DNA of 11,087 nucleotides. It comes from an uncultured Sphingomonadaceae bacterium (lineage in GTDB: Bacteria > Pseudomonadota > Alphaproteobacteria > Sphingomonadales > Sphingomonadaceae). Where the stretch lies: positions 1 through 11,087 of the forward strand of contig CALLWN010000231.1 in the NCBI GenBank assembly GCA_938016505.1, written 5' to 3'. Made by a program: the position numbers and the translations under genes. The notes under the pieces were generated by a model. The model was not told where the DNA came from and made no database searches. It worked only from the letters and a program-made list of their open reading frames with translations. This document shows, in pieces, positions 1 through 8,705 of the stretch (position 1 is the stretch's first letter; the number at the start of each line of letters is the position of its first letter).

Positions 1-1635
1 GTAGGTCGCGTACATGTAGGGAGTCGCGGCCTCGAACTCGGCGGCGCAGGTGTCGATCCGCTTCATGACCGGGCGGACGCCGAGCGCGTGGCGGCGGGCG
101 CGGACCTGCGTCTCGGCAAGGCCGGACAGCCGGGCGAGGCGCTGGTCGGAAAAGCCCATCGCCTTCAGGCGCCGCACGCCGGCTGCGTCGTCGGGGAGGC
201 CGCGCGACGCCACTTCGGCCTCGGCAGCGACGATCTCGGCGAGCCGGTCGACAAACCAGGGGTCGTAGGCGGAAACGCGCACCACTTCGGAGGGCGGGAT
301 TCCGACCCGGAGGGCGTGGGCGGCAACGAGCAGCCGGTCGGGCGTGCGGCTGGCGAGCGCGGCCAGGATCTCGCCCTTGCCGGCGCCCTCGAGATGGTCG
401 GGCATGTCGAGGCCGGAGAGGCCGGTCTCGAGACCGCGCAGCGCCTTCTGGAGCGATTCGGCGAAGCTGCGGCCGATGGCCATGACCTCGCCCACCGACT
501 TCATCGACGTGCCGAGCGTTGCGTCGGCACCGCGGAACTTCTCGAAGGCGAAGCGCGGGATCTTGGTGACGACATAGTCGATGGTGGGTTCGAAGCTTGC
601 CGGGGTCGCCCCGCCGGTGATGGCGTTGGGGATCTCGTCGAGCATGTAGCCGACGGCGAGGAGGGCTGCGACCTTGGCGATGGGAAAGCCGGTCGCCTTG
701 GAGGCGAGCGCGGACGAGCGCGACACGCGCGGGTTCATCTCGATGACGACGAGCCGGCCATCGGCCGGATTGACCGCGAACTGGACGTTGGAGCCGCCGG
801 TCTCGACCCCGATCGCGCGCAGGCACGCGATCGAGGCGTTGCGCATGACCTGATATTCCTTGTCGGTCAGCGTGAGCGCGGGCGCGACCGTGATCGAGTC
901 ACCGGTGTGGGTGCCCATCGGGTCGACATTCTCGATCGCGCAGATGATGATGGCGTTGTCGGCGCGGTCGCGCACGACTTCCATCTCATATTCCTTCCAG
1001 CCCAGCACCGATTCCTCGATGAGGACTTCGCCGGCCGGGCTGGCGTCGAGCCCGCCGAGGACGATCTTCTGGAACTCGTCGCGGTTGTAGGCGATACCGC
1101 CGCCGGTGCCGCCAAGCGTGAAGGAGGGGCGGATGATCGCGGGGAGCCCGACCGCGTCGAGCGCGGCAAGCGCCTCCTCGAGGCTGTGGGCGATGGCCGA
1201 GCGCGGGCTTTCAAGGCCGATCGCCTCCATCGTCTCGCGGAACTTCAGCCGGTCTTCGGCGCGCTCGATCGCCTCGGCCCTTGCGCCGATGAGTTCGACC
1301 CCGAAGCGGTCGAGCGTGCCGTCGCGAGCGAGTGCGAGCGCGGTGTTGAGCGCGGTCTGGCCGCCCATGGTGGGCAGGAGCGCGTCGGGCCGCTCCCTCT
1401 CGATCACCCGAGCCACCATGTCGGGGGTGACCGGCTCGATGTAGGTCGCATCGGCCAGCTCGGGGTCGGTCATGATGGTGGCGGGGTTGGAGTTGACGAG
1501 GATGATCCGGTAGCCCTCGCGCTTCAGCGCCTTGATGGCCTGGGTGCCGGAATAGTCGAACTCGCAGGCCTGACCGATGACGATGGGCCCGGCGCCGATG
1601 ACGAGGATCGAGCGGATGTCGGTGCGGGCGGGCAT
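1..1635 (-). CDS. carB: Carbamoyl-phosphate synthase large subunit (N-terminal 545 codons, cut by window edge)
   Basis: CarB makes carbamoyl phosphate from bicarbonate, two ATP and ammonia channelled from CarA, feeding arginine and pyrimidine synthesis in the cytoplasm. The minus-strand frame is open from the ATG at 1635-1633 to base 1. It begins [20 protein letters not shown], the canonical CarB start. Seen in order: nucleotide-binding N-lobe [20 protein letters not shown] (residues 14-33), [10 protein letters not shown] (88-97), the ATP-grasp segment [12 protein letters not shown] (169-180), and metal-ligand motif [19 protein letters not shown] (298-316) with E299 and N301. The carboxyphosphate domain is therefore complete, followed by most of the oligomerisation domain; the last visible residues are TPYMYATY. 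The family is about 1070 residues, so the carbamate-kinase half and the regulatory domain lie beyond the left edge. The start overlaps the carA stop by one base (TGATG), so it is probably translationally coupled and co-transcribed with carA. No frameshift or missing catalytic residue was seen. Confidence 0.98.
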   Translation of the reverse strand, partial: MPARTDIRSILVIGAGPIVIGQACEFDYSGTQAIKALKREGYRIILVNSNPATIMTDPELADATYIEPVTPDMVARVIERERPDALLPTMGGQTALNTALALARDGTLDRFGVELIGARAEAIERAEDRLKFRETMEAIGLESPRSAIAHSLEEALAALDAVGLPAIIRPSFTLGGTGGGIAYNRDEFQKIVLGGLDASPAGEVLIEESVLGWKEYEMEVVRDRADNAIIICAIENVDPMGTHTGDSITVAPALTLTDKEYQVMRNASIACLRAIGVETGGSNVQFAVNPADGRLVVIEMNPRVSRSSALASKATGFPIAKVAALLAVGYMLDEIPNAITGGATPASFEPTIDYVVTKIPRFAFEKFRGADATLGTSMKSVGEVMAIGRSFAESLQKALRGLETGLSGLDMPDHLEGAGKGEILAALASRTPDRLLVAAHALRVGIPPSEVVRVSAYDPWFVDRLAEIVAAEAEVASRGLPDDAAGVRRLKAMGFSDQRLARLSGLAETQVRARRHALGVRPVMKRIDTCAAEFEAATPYMYATY

Positions 1636-2804
1636 CAGGCGGCGCGCGCCATGGCGACGAAGCGGTCGAACAGGGCGAAGCTGTCCTGCGGGCCGGGGGA
1701 GGCCTCGGGGTGGTGCTGGACCGAGAAGACCGGGCGGCCCTCGACCTCGAGCCCGCAGTTGCTGCCATCGAACAGGCTGACATGGGTTTCGCGCACGCCC
1801 GCCGGGAGGGTCCGGGCATCGACCGCAAAGCCGTGGTTCATGGACGTGATCTCGACCCTGCCGTCGGCGAGCCGCCTGACCGGGTGGTTGGCCCCGCGGT
1901 GGCCCTGGTGCATCTTGAGGGTCTTCGCGCCGAGCGCGAGCGCGAGCATCTGGTGGCCGAGGCAGATGCCGAACAGCGGTCTCGCCGTCTCGAGCCAGGC
2001 CCGGATGACCGGGACGGCGTGCCTGCCGGTGGCGGCCGGGTCGCCGGGGCCGTTCGAGAGGAACAGGGCATCGGGCGCGTGCGCCATCAGCTCGGCGAAG
2101 GTCGCGGTTGCCGGCACCACCGTCACGCGGGCGCCGGCGGCGACCAGCCGGCGGAGGATGGCGCGCTTGATGCCATAGTCGATGGCGACGACATGGGGTG
2201 CATCGGCCGGACGCGCAGGCCGGGCATAGCCGGCGCCCGGCACCCACGGGCCTTCCTCCCAGCGGTAGCTCTGGCGGGTGGAGACCCCGGTTGCGAGGTC
2301 GAGACCTTCGAGGCCGGTCCAGGCCCGCGCCCGGGTGACGAGCGCGTCGGTGTCGAACCGGCCATCGCGGCGGTGGGCGATGACGGCATTGGGTGCGCCT
2401 GCGCGCCGGATCCGGCGGGTGAGCGCGCGGGTGTCGATTCCTGCGACGCCGATGCGGCCCCAGCGGGCGAGCCAGTCATCGAAGCGGCCGGCGCTGCGGA
2501 AGCTCGACGGGGCCGTGACCGGCTGGGCGAGAACGCAGCCGACCGCGTGCGGGTTGGTGGCTTCCACATCTTCGGGGTTCGCCCCGACATTGCCGATGTG
2601 GGGAAAGGTGAAGGCGACGATCTGCGCGGCGTAGGAGGGATCGGTCATCACTTCCTGGTAGCCGGTCATCGCGGTGTTGAAGCAGAGCTCGCCGAGGCCC
2701 TCCCCCTCGGCGCCGAACCCCTCGCCCCAGAACAGGGTTCCATCGGCGAGCGCCACGACTCCGGTCGCGCCTTGTGGCGGGCGCGCAGGGTCGGTCTCGG
2801 CCAT
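1635..2804 (-). CDS. carA: Carbamoyl-phosphate synthase small subunit (glutamine amidotransferase)
   Basis: CarA hydrolyses glutamine and passes ammonia to CarB. The protein is 389 residues, close to the usual 380-400. The N-terminal CarA-specific domain (about residues 12-145) carries [20 protein letters not shown] (39-58). The C-terminal class I amidotransferase domain (about 203-389) has LSNGPGDP (249-256), the nucleophile elbow GICLGHQ with Cys281, and [10 protein letters not shown] with His365 and Glu367 completing the triad. The open frame continues far upstream across the neighbouring plus-strand genes, but ATG 2804-2802 is chosen because AAGGAG lies 5 bases before it and the family N-terminus ([14 protein letters not shown]) follows shortly after. 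The stop overlaps the carB start. It is divergent from the YqeY-type gene, with a 93-bp spacer carrying a plausible housekeeping promoter. All catalytic residues are present, so the subunit looks functional. Confidence 0.98.
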   Translation of the reverse strand: MAETDPARPPQGATGVVALADGTLFWGEGFGAEGEGLGELCFNTAMTGYQEVMTDPSYAAQIVAFTFPHIGNVGANPEDVEATNPHAVGCVLAQPVTAPSSFRSAGRFDDWLARWGRIGVAGIDTRALTRRIRRAGAPNAVIAHRRDGRFDTDALVTRARAWTGLEGLDLATGVSTRQSYRWEEGPWVPGAGYARPARPADAPHVVAIDYGIKRAILRRLVAAGARVTVVPATATFAELMAHAPDALFLSNGPGDPAATGRHAVPVIRAWLETARPLFGICLGHQMLALALGAKTLKMHQGHRGANHPVRRLADGRVEITSMNHGFAVDARTLPAGVRETHVSLFDGSNCGLEVEGRPVFSVQHHPEASPGPQDSFALFDRFVAMARAA

Positions 2805-2809
2805 CGGGG

Positions 2810-2815
2810 CTCCTT
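2810..2815 (-). promoter_or_regulatory. Shine-Dalgarno of carA
   Basis: On the minus strand AAGGAG sits 5 bases before ATG 2804-2802. It is one of the strongest ribosome binding sites in the window, and it fixes the carA start inside a frame that is otherwise open for another 1.4 kb upstream. Confidence 0.85.
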
Positions 2816-2841
2816 GGAACGTGCGGCTGTCGGGCTGAGAC
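2814..2841 (+). promoter_or_regulatory. Weak candidate promoter of the YqeY-type gene
   Basis: Plus strand: TTGGAAC (2814-2820), 13-base spacer, GCTGAGAC (2834-2841). Against TTGACGS-N10-14-GCTANAWC the -10 differs at two fixed positions and the -35 is poor beyond TTG. It is the best plus-strand match in the only sizeable spacer upstream of the gene at 2898. It would overlap the carA leader and face the carA promoter. Low confidence. Confidence 0.25.
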
Positions 2842-2844
2842 ACC

Positions 2845-2873
2845 GCGTTAGGGTGCGCTCTGGACCGCGTCAA
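2845..2873 (-). promoter_or_regulatory. Candidate housekeeping promoter of carAB
   Basis: Minus strand: TTGACGC (2873-2867), 14-base spacer, CCTAACGC (2852-2845). The Caulobacter-type housekeeping consensus is TTGACGS-N10-14-GCTANAWC. The -35 is a perfect match, the spacing fits, and the -10 keeps CTA and the final C. Predicted transcription start is near 2838, giving a 5' leader of about 34 bases, too short for an attenuator. The element match is seen in the sequence; promoter activity is inferred. Confidence 0.5.
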
Positions 2874-2897
2874 CCGGGCTCTGGCAAGACACGCAGG

Positions 2898-3353
2898 ATG
2901 ATTCGAACCATGATCACGGCCGCGCTCACAGCCGCGATGAAGGCGCGCGAAAGCGAGCGGGTGGCGGCGCTCCGGCTGGTGCAGGCGGCGCTCAAGAACC
3001 GCGACATCGAGGCGCGGACCGGAGCTGCACCGGCGGATGATGATGCGCTCGTGATCGAGGTCCTGCAGAAGATGGCGAAGCAGCGCCGCGAATCGATCGA
3101 GATGTACACGAACGGCGGTCGCGACGACCTTGCCGCACGCGAGGCCTTCGAGCTCGAGGTGATCGAGAGCTTCCTTCCGGCCCAGCTCGATGACGCCGCA
3201 GCGCGCGACGCGATTGCAGCGATCGCTGCAAGGATCGGCGCGACGGGTGCGAAGGACATGGGGGCGCTGATGGGTGCCGTGAAGACCGAGCTTGCCGGCC
3301 GGATCGACATGGCGCGTGCAAGCCGGCTGGCCAGGACCGTTCTTGATACCTAG
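2898..3353 (+). CDS. GatB/YqeY domain-containing protein
   Basis: Small cytoplasmic protein of 151 residues consisting of a single YqeY domain, the family related to the C-terminal tRNA-interacting part of the amidotransferase subunit GatB. Its exact role is not established; the stand-alone proteins are presumed to act around tRNA. Visible family signatures are the helical start MIRTMITAALTAAMKARESE, then RVAALRLVQAALKNRDIEAR, KMAKQRRESIEMY, FELEVIESFLPAQL, and the C-terminal GAKDMGALMGAVKTELAGRIDMA. The frame is open upstream for 1.2 kb opposite carA, but that part is only antisense shadow. ATG 2898 is preferred over the in-frame ATG 2910 because relatives begin with MIR or MLR a few residues before the ITAAL-like helix; the ribosome binding site is poor for both. 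It is followed by a short GC hairpin and the methyltransferase gene 30 bp on. A YqeY gene beside dnaG is common in alphaproteobacteria. Confidence 0.92.
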   Translation: MIRTMITAALTAAMKARESERVAALRLVQAALKNRDIEARTGAAPADDDALVIEVLQKMAKQRRESIEMYTNGGRDDLAAREAFELEVIESFLPAQLDDAAARDAIAAIAARIGATGAKDMGALMGAVKTELAGRIDMARASRLARTVLDT

Positions 3354-3355
3354 GG

Positions 3356-3368
3356 GGGGCTCCGCCCC
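3356..3368 (+). other. Short GC-rich hairpin between the YqeY-type gene and the methyltransferase
   Basis: GGGGC-TCC-GCCCC forms a perfect 5-bp stem with a 3-base loop, directly after the stop codon at 3351-3353 and inside a run of seven G. No T tract follows, so it is not a standard intrinsic terminator. It ends two bases before the AAGAGGA ribosome binding site of the methyltransferase and could influence its translation or stabilise the upstream 3' end. Function is inferred only. Confidence 0.5.
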
Positions 3369-3370
3369 GG

Positions 3371-3377
3371 AAGAGGA
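3371..3377 (+). promoter_or_regulatory. Shine-Dalgarno of the methyltransferase gene
   Basis: AAGAGGA lies 6 bases before ATG 3384, a good match and spacing that supports the chosen start. The hairpin at 3356-3368 abuts it. Confidence 0.7.
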
Positions 3378-3383
3378 TTCGCG

Positions 3384-4097
3384 ATGGCCAGCATGAAGCA
3401 GCGGTTGGACGGCTGGACCACGCGCACGCTGAGCTACCTCTACCGGCGGTTCCTCGTCGATGACCGCAGGCAGTGGCCGATGCGGCGGGTCTATGAGCGG
3501 GCAGCAGAGACGTCTGCCAGCTTCATCGAGGCGAACATCGACGAAGCGGTCCTGTTCGACCACCGGATCGACTACTGGGCCTGGCTTGTCACGCGACTGC
3601 CGAGCACCGGTCTCCTGATGGAATGCGGCGTGTTCGAGGGGAAGTCGATCAATTTCATCGCCGACCGGCTGAGGGCCAAGGGCGACGCCCGGCTCATCCA
3701 CGGGTTCGACAGCCTCGAGGGTCTCGAGGAAGACTGGTCCGGAGAGGCGCTGCCGGCCGGCCATTTCGACCAGGGCGGCAGGCTTCCGCCGGTCCGCGAG
3801 AATGTGCGCCTGTACAAGGGCTGGGTGCAGGACACGGTGCAGCCCTTTCTCGACCGGCACCCTGGCGAGCCGCTGGCGCTGCTCCACATCGACACTGACA
3901 CCTACACGCCTGCGCGTTACCTTCTGGAGGCAGTTGCGCCGCGGCTGGTCTCCGGCAGCATCATCGCCTTCGACGAGCTGATCGGCTACCCGAACTGGCA
4001 GGCGCACGAGGCGAAGGCGCTCGCCGAGGTGCTGCCGCGCGATCGCTACCGCTTCATCGCCTTCACTAGCCGGCAGGCAGCCATCAGGATCCTGTGA
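3384..4097 (+). CDS. TylF-like class I SAM-dependent methyltransferase
   Basis: A 237-residue soluble protein with a Rossmann methyltransferase core resembling the TylF/macrocin O-methyltransferase group. The SAM-binding motif I is LLMECGVFEGKSINFIA (77-93), where G82 and G86 sit in the glycine loop. The acidic end of strand 2 is HGFDSLEGL (106-114, D109). HIDTDTY (168-174) matches the position where TylF-type enzymes hold a divalent metal, and IIAFDELIGYPNW (193-205) is the family post-core segment. An N-terminal region (1-70) rich in basic and aromatic residues precedes the core. No signal peptide or membrane segment was seen. The substrate cannot be read from sequence: this family methylates sugar hydroxyls of antibiotics, lipids and surface glycans. 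Neighbours (YqeY-type gene and dnaG) give no pathway clue; the same strand and 30-bp spacing suggest co-transcription with the YqeY gene. Confidence 0.88.
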   Translation: MASMKQRLDGWTTRTLSYLYRRFLVDDRRQWPMRRVYERAAETSASFIEANIDEAVLFDHRIDYWAWLVTRLPSTGLLMECGVFEGKSINFIADRLRAKGDARLIHGFDSLEGLEEDWSGEALPAGHFDQGGRLPPVRENVRLYKGWVQDTVQPFLDRHPGEPLALLHIDTDTYTPARYLLEAVAPRLVSGSIIAFDELIGYPNWQAHEAKALAEVLPRDRYRFIAFTSRQAAIRIL

Positions 4098-4155
4098 AGA
4101 CGCTCGCGCTGGCGGCGCGGGTGCGCTAGCCTCGAGGGATGTGGCGGGATCAGGC

Positions 4156-5934
4156 ATGGCGCTGAGCGAGGGGTTTCTCGACGAGCTGAAGGCGCGGGTC
4201 TCGCTTGCCGACATCGTCGGGCGGCGGGTGCGGCTGGTCCGCAGCGGCCGCGAGCTGAAGGGCTGCTGCCCGTTCCACAACGAGAAGACCCCGAGCTTCC
4301 ACGTCTTTGCCGATCACTACCACTGCTTCGGGTGCGGCGCGCATGGCGATGCCATCAGGTTCGTGATGGAAACCGAAGGCCAGGACTTCATGGGGGCAGT
4401 CCGCGCCCTCGCCGCCGAGGCTGGCCTCGAGGTGCCCGAAGCGCGGGCGCGGCCTGCCGACCCGCGCGGGGCGCGCCTGCGCGCGGCCGTGGCTGCGGCT
4501 GCGGACTGGTTCGCCGAGCGCCTTGCCGCACCTGCTGGAGCCGCGGCGCGCGCCTATCTCGCCCAGCGTGGCGTGGATGCAGCACTGGCCGAAGCCTTCG
4601 GGCTCGGCTATGCACCCGCGACCGGGCTCGAGGCGGCGCTCAAGGCCCGGCTGCCGGATGCCGACCGGGCGCTCCTCGTCGAGGCCGGGCTTGTGACGGA
4701 GGAGGGCCGCCAGCGGTTCCGCGACCGTCTGATGTTCCCGATCCGCGACCCGCGCGGGCGGCCGACAGGGTTCGGCGGCCGTCTGCTCGGGCCGGGTGAG
4801 CCCAAATATCTCAATTCCGCCGATGGCCCGCTGTTCCACAAGGGCCAGCTCCTGTTCAACCTCGACCGCGCCGCGGCCCCGGCGCGCAAGGCGGGCAGGC
4901 TGCTGCTTGTCGAGGGCTACATGGATGTGATCGGGCTGGCCCGCGCCGGGTTCATGGAAGCGGTTGCGCCGCTCGGCACGGCGCTCACCGAGGCGCAGCT
5001 CGCGCTCGCCTGGCGGATCGTTGCCGAACCGGTGCTCGCCTTCGACGGCGACCCTGCGGGGTTGAAGGCCGCAACCCGGGCGGCCCGGCTCGCGCTCGCC
5101 CATGTGGGGCCGGGGCGCAGCCTCAGGATCGCCCTGCTGGCGGCTGGCGAAGACCCGGACGATCTTGCCCGCCGTGGCGGCGCAGGGGCTGTCGAGGCGC
5201 TGCTGGCGGCGGCGCTGCCGCTTGAGCGCTTCCTGTTCGAGCGGGAGGTGGCAGCGGCGCCGCTCGATACCCCCGAACGGCGGGCGGAGTTCCGCCACCG
5301 GCTCGGCGCGCTTGCAGCAACTGTTCCCGACCCGGACCTCAGGCGCGACTATCGGGACAGCTGGGCAGTGCGCGCCGATGCGCTCCTTCCGCGGCGGCCA
5401 TGGCGGGGCGGGCGCGGCGGCCCGAAGGCGGCGCGCAACGCCACCCCGCCCGCCCGCGCCGACACCCGGGCTGCGCCCTCGACCAGGGCCTATGCGCAAG
5501 GCGCTCTTCTCCACGCGCTCGCGCTGCGGCCCGATTCGCTTGCCCGGCATCTGGAGGCGCTGGCCGAGGTGCGGTTCGCAACGCCCGCGCTCGAGGCGGC
5601 GCGTGAAGCGCTGCTGTCCGGACGCCCGCCCACACTGCCGGCCTTCGCGGACGGGCGGGGGCTGGCGAGGCTTGACGCGGCGGCCTTCGACGCAGCGGTG
5701 TCGGCGGCCCTTGCGTCCTATCTGGTCCGTGCCCAAATAGCGGAGTCGGTGGGCAGCGGAACGACAGGCGGCGCCGGACCGGATGCGGGCGGACCGGCAG
5801 GCGGACTGGCGGGCGACGAAGCGGTGGCGGGTCGGCTGACGCGGCGCCGGCAGGCGCTGGCTGAGACCCGCGATCGGCTCCTTGCCCCGGTGCTGGGGGC
5901 AGCGGTCGGGAGCGGGCCACCACGGGAGCCTTGA
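4156..5934 (+). CDS. dnaG: DNA primase
   Basis: DnaG synthesises RNA primers at the replication fork with the DnaB helicase. The 592-residue product has the expected order of domains. An N-terminal CHC2 zinc finger has ligands C38, H41, C57 and C60 in CPFHNEKTPSF and HYHCFGCGAHGDAI. The RNA-polymerase core has RFRDRLMFPIRDPRGR (187-202) and PKYLNS (216-221). The TOPRIM catalytic centre has VEGYMDVIGL (252-261, E253) and FDGDPAG (296-302, D297 and D299). The C-terminal DnaB-interacting part is short and poorly conserved, with basic Arg/Gly/Pro-rich linkers at about 412-442 and a Gly-rich stretch at 533-557. ATG 4156 is preferred, with GCGGGA 6 bases upstream and a family-like MALSEGFLDELKARVSL start; an in-frame GTG at 4141 would add five residues. 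It is 58 bp after the methyltransferase and 57 bp before rpoD, the conserved dnaG-rpoD order of the macromolecular-synthesis operon. Confidence 0.98.
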   Translation: MALSEGFLDELKARVSLADIVGRRVRLVRSGRELKGCCPFHNEKTPSFHVFADHYHCFGCGAHGDAIRFVMETEGQDFMGAVRALAAEAGLEVPEARARPADPRGARLRAAVAAAADWFAERLAAPAGAAARAYLAQRGVDAALAEAFGLGYAPATGLEAALKARLPDADRALLVEAGLVTEEGRQRFRDRLMFPIRDPRGRPTGFGGRLLGPGEPKYLNSADGPLFHKGQLLFNLDRAAAPARKAGRLLLVEGYMDVIGLARAGFMEAVAPLGTALTEAQLALAWRIVAEPVLAFDGDPAGLKAATRAARLALAHVGPGRSLRIALLAAGEDPDDLARRGGAGAVEALLAAALPLERFLFEREVAAAPLDTPERRAEFRHRLGALAATVPDPDLRRDYRDSWAVRADALLPRRPWRGGRGGPKAARNATPPARADTRAAPSTRAYAQGALLHALALRPDSLARHLEALAEVRFATPALEAAREALLSGRPPTLPAFADGRGLARLDAAAFDAAVSAALASYLVRAQIAESVGSGTTGGAGPDAGGPAGGLAGDEAVAGRLTRRRQALAETRDRLLAPVLGAAVGSGPPREP

Positions 5935-5991
5935 CTCCGTAGATGGCGGGTCTGGCAGACACAACAGGCGACAACGGGACTGGCAGGCGCA

Positions 5992-8019
<2,028 letters not shown>

Positions 8020-8024
8020 TCCCG

Positions 8025-8705
8025 GTGCGCCTTCCGCTTATTGCCGCGATCGTGCTGGTCGCAGGGCCGGCCGCAGCAGCGCCCGCGATCGACGCCATCC
8101 GCGCCGAAGTCCGCGCCGCCGGCCCCTATGCCTTCGAGCGGACCCGAACCGTGACCGACACCCGCAATGGCGGAACCCGGCGGGTGGAAGTGGACCGCTA
8201 CGATCCCGCAAGGCCCGAGGGGAGCCGCTGGACCCTGGTCTCGGTCAACGGCAGGCCGCCGTCGGACGATGACCGCAAGGCCTACGCGAGGGCGATTGCC
8301 GACCAGCCAGTCGCGCCGGGGCCGTGGCGGCTCGACCCGCTGCTGGCCGGCCCGGAGCCGAAGGTTGCCCGCAACGGCGAGGAGACCGTCTACTCCTGGC
8401 CACGGCTGCCCAGGGGCTCGCTGCCGACCGGCAGGTTCGACGTGACTGGCAACCTTGCTGCCGACGTGCATGTGGCCGACACGGACGGACGGCCCACCGT
8501 CACGAAGATGCGGGTGTTCGCGCCCGAGCCGTTCCGGGTGCTGGCGATCGCGAAGTTCGACACGCTGACGGTGGTCAGCGACTATGCCCGCGATGCCAGC
8601 GGGCGTCTTGTCCTGACCCGGCAGGAGACCGTGCAGGACGCCAATCTCCCCGGCCGCGGACGGGGCGTGATGAAGGTGGAAATGGTGTTCCGGCCGCTCT
8701 CCTAG
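8025..8705 (+). CDS. Exported protein of unknown function
   Basis: I do not recognise a named family. The 226-residue product starts with a short signal peptide (VRLPLIAAIVLVAGPAAAA, likely cleavage near residue 19, no lipobox cysteine), so it is predicted periplasmic or outer-membrane associated. The mature part has no cysteine and no further membrane segment. It alternates short beta-like stretches such as RRVEVDRYD, TVYSW, TVTKMRVFA, FDTLTVVSDYARD and GVMKVEMVFRP. The segment RWTLVSVNGRPPSDDDRKAY (68-87) looks like the most conserved core. A LolA/LolB-like lipoprotein-carrier fold is conceivable but unproven. The GTG start lies 5 bp after the rpoD stop; no ATG could serve and no clear ribosome binding site exists, so translation probably depends on ribosomes finishing rpoD. 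Its stop codon shares the palindrome CTAG with the converging receptor gene. Confidence 0.82.
   Translation: MRLPLIAAIVLVAGPAAAAPAIDAIRAEVRAAGPYAFERTRTVTDTRNGGTRRVEVDRYDPARPEGSRWTLVSVNGRPPSDDDRKAYARAIADQPVAPGPWRLDPLLAGPEPKVARNGEETVYSWPRLPRGSLPTGRFDVTGNLAADVHVADTDGRPTVTKMRVFAPEPFRVLAIAKFDTLTVVSDYARDASGRLVLTRQETVQDANLPGRGRGVMKVEMVFRPLS

Noticed and set aside
88..2178. 696-residue plus-strand open frame opposite carB and carA
   Set aside because: It runs exactly antisense to two well-supported enzymes with intact catalytic motifs. Long antisense frames are expected in high-GC genes where the third codon position is mostly G or C. The translation is low-complexity, rich in Gly, Asp, Arg and Ala, with no family motif.
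4098..4155. Possible dnaG promoter or terminator in the 58-bp spacer (GCGCTAGCC near 4125)
   Set aside because: A GCTA core is present but no acceptable -35 lies at the right distance, and no hairpin followed by a T tract was found.
2805..4280. Upstream extension of the carA frame, which could be read as a 490-residue N-terminal fusion
   Set aside because: The extension is antisense to the YqeY-type and methyltransferase genes, and carA has its own strong ribosome binding site and a family-typical N-terminus at 2804.
5931..5959. Possible promoter before rpoD (TTGACT, 17-base spacer, CAGACA)
   Set aside because: The -35 is good, but it overlaps the dnaG stop by chance composition and the -10 matches only two of six positions. 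Neither a convincing housekeeping nor a heat-shock promoter could be supported.
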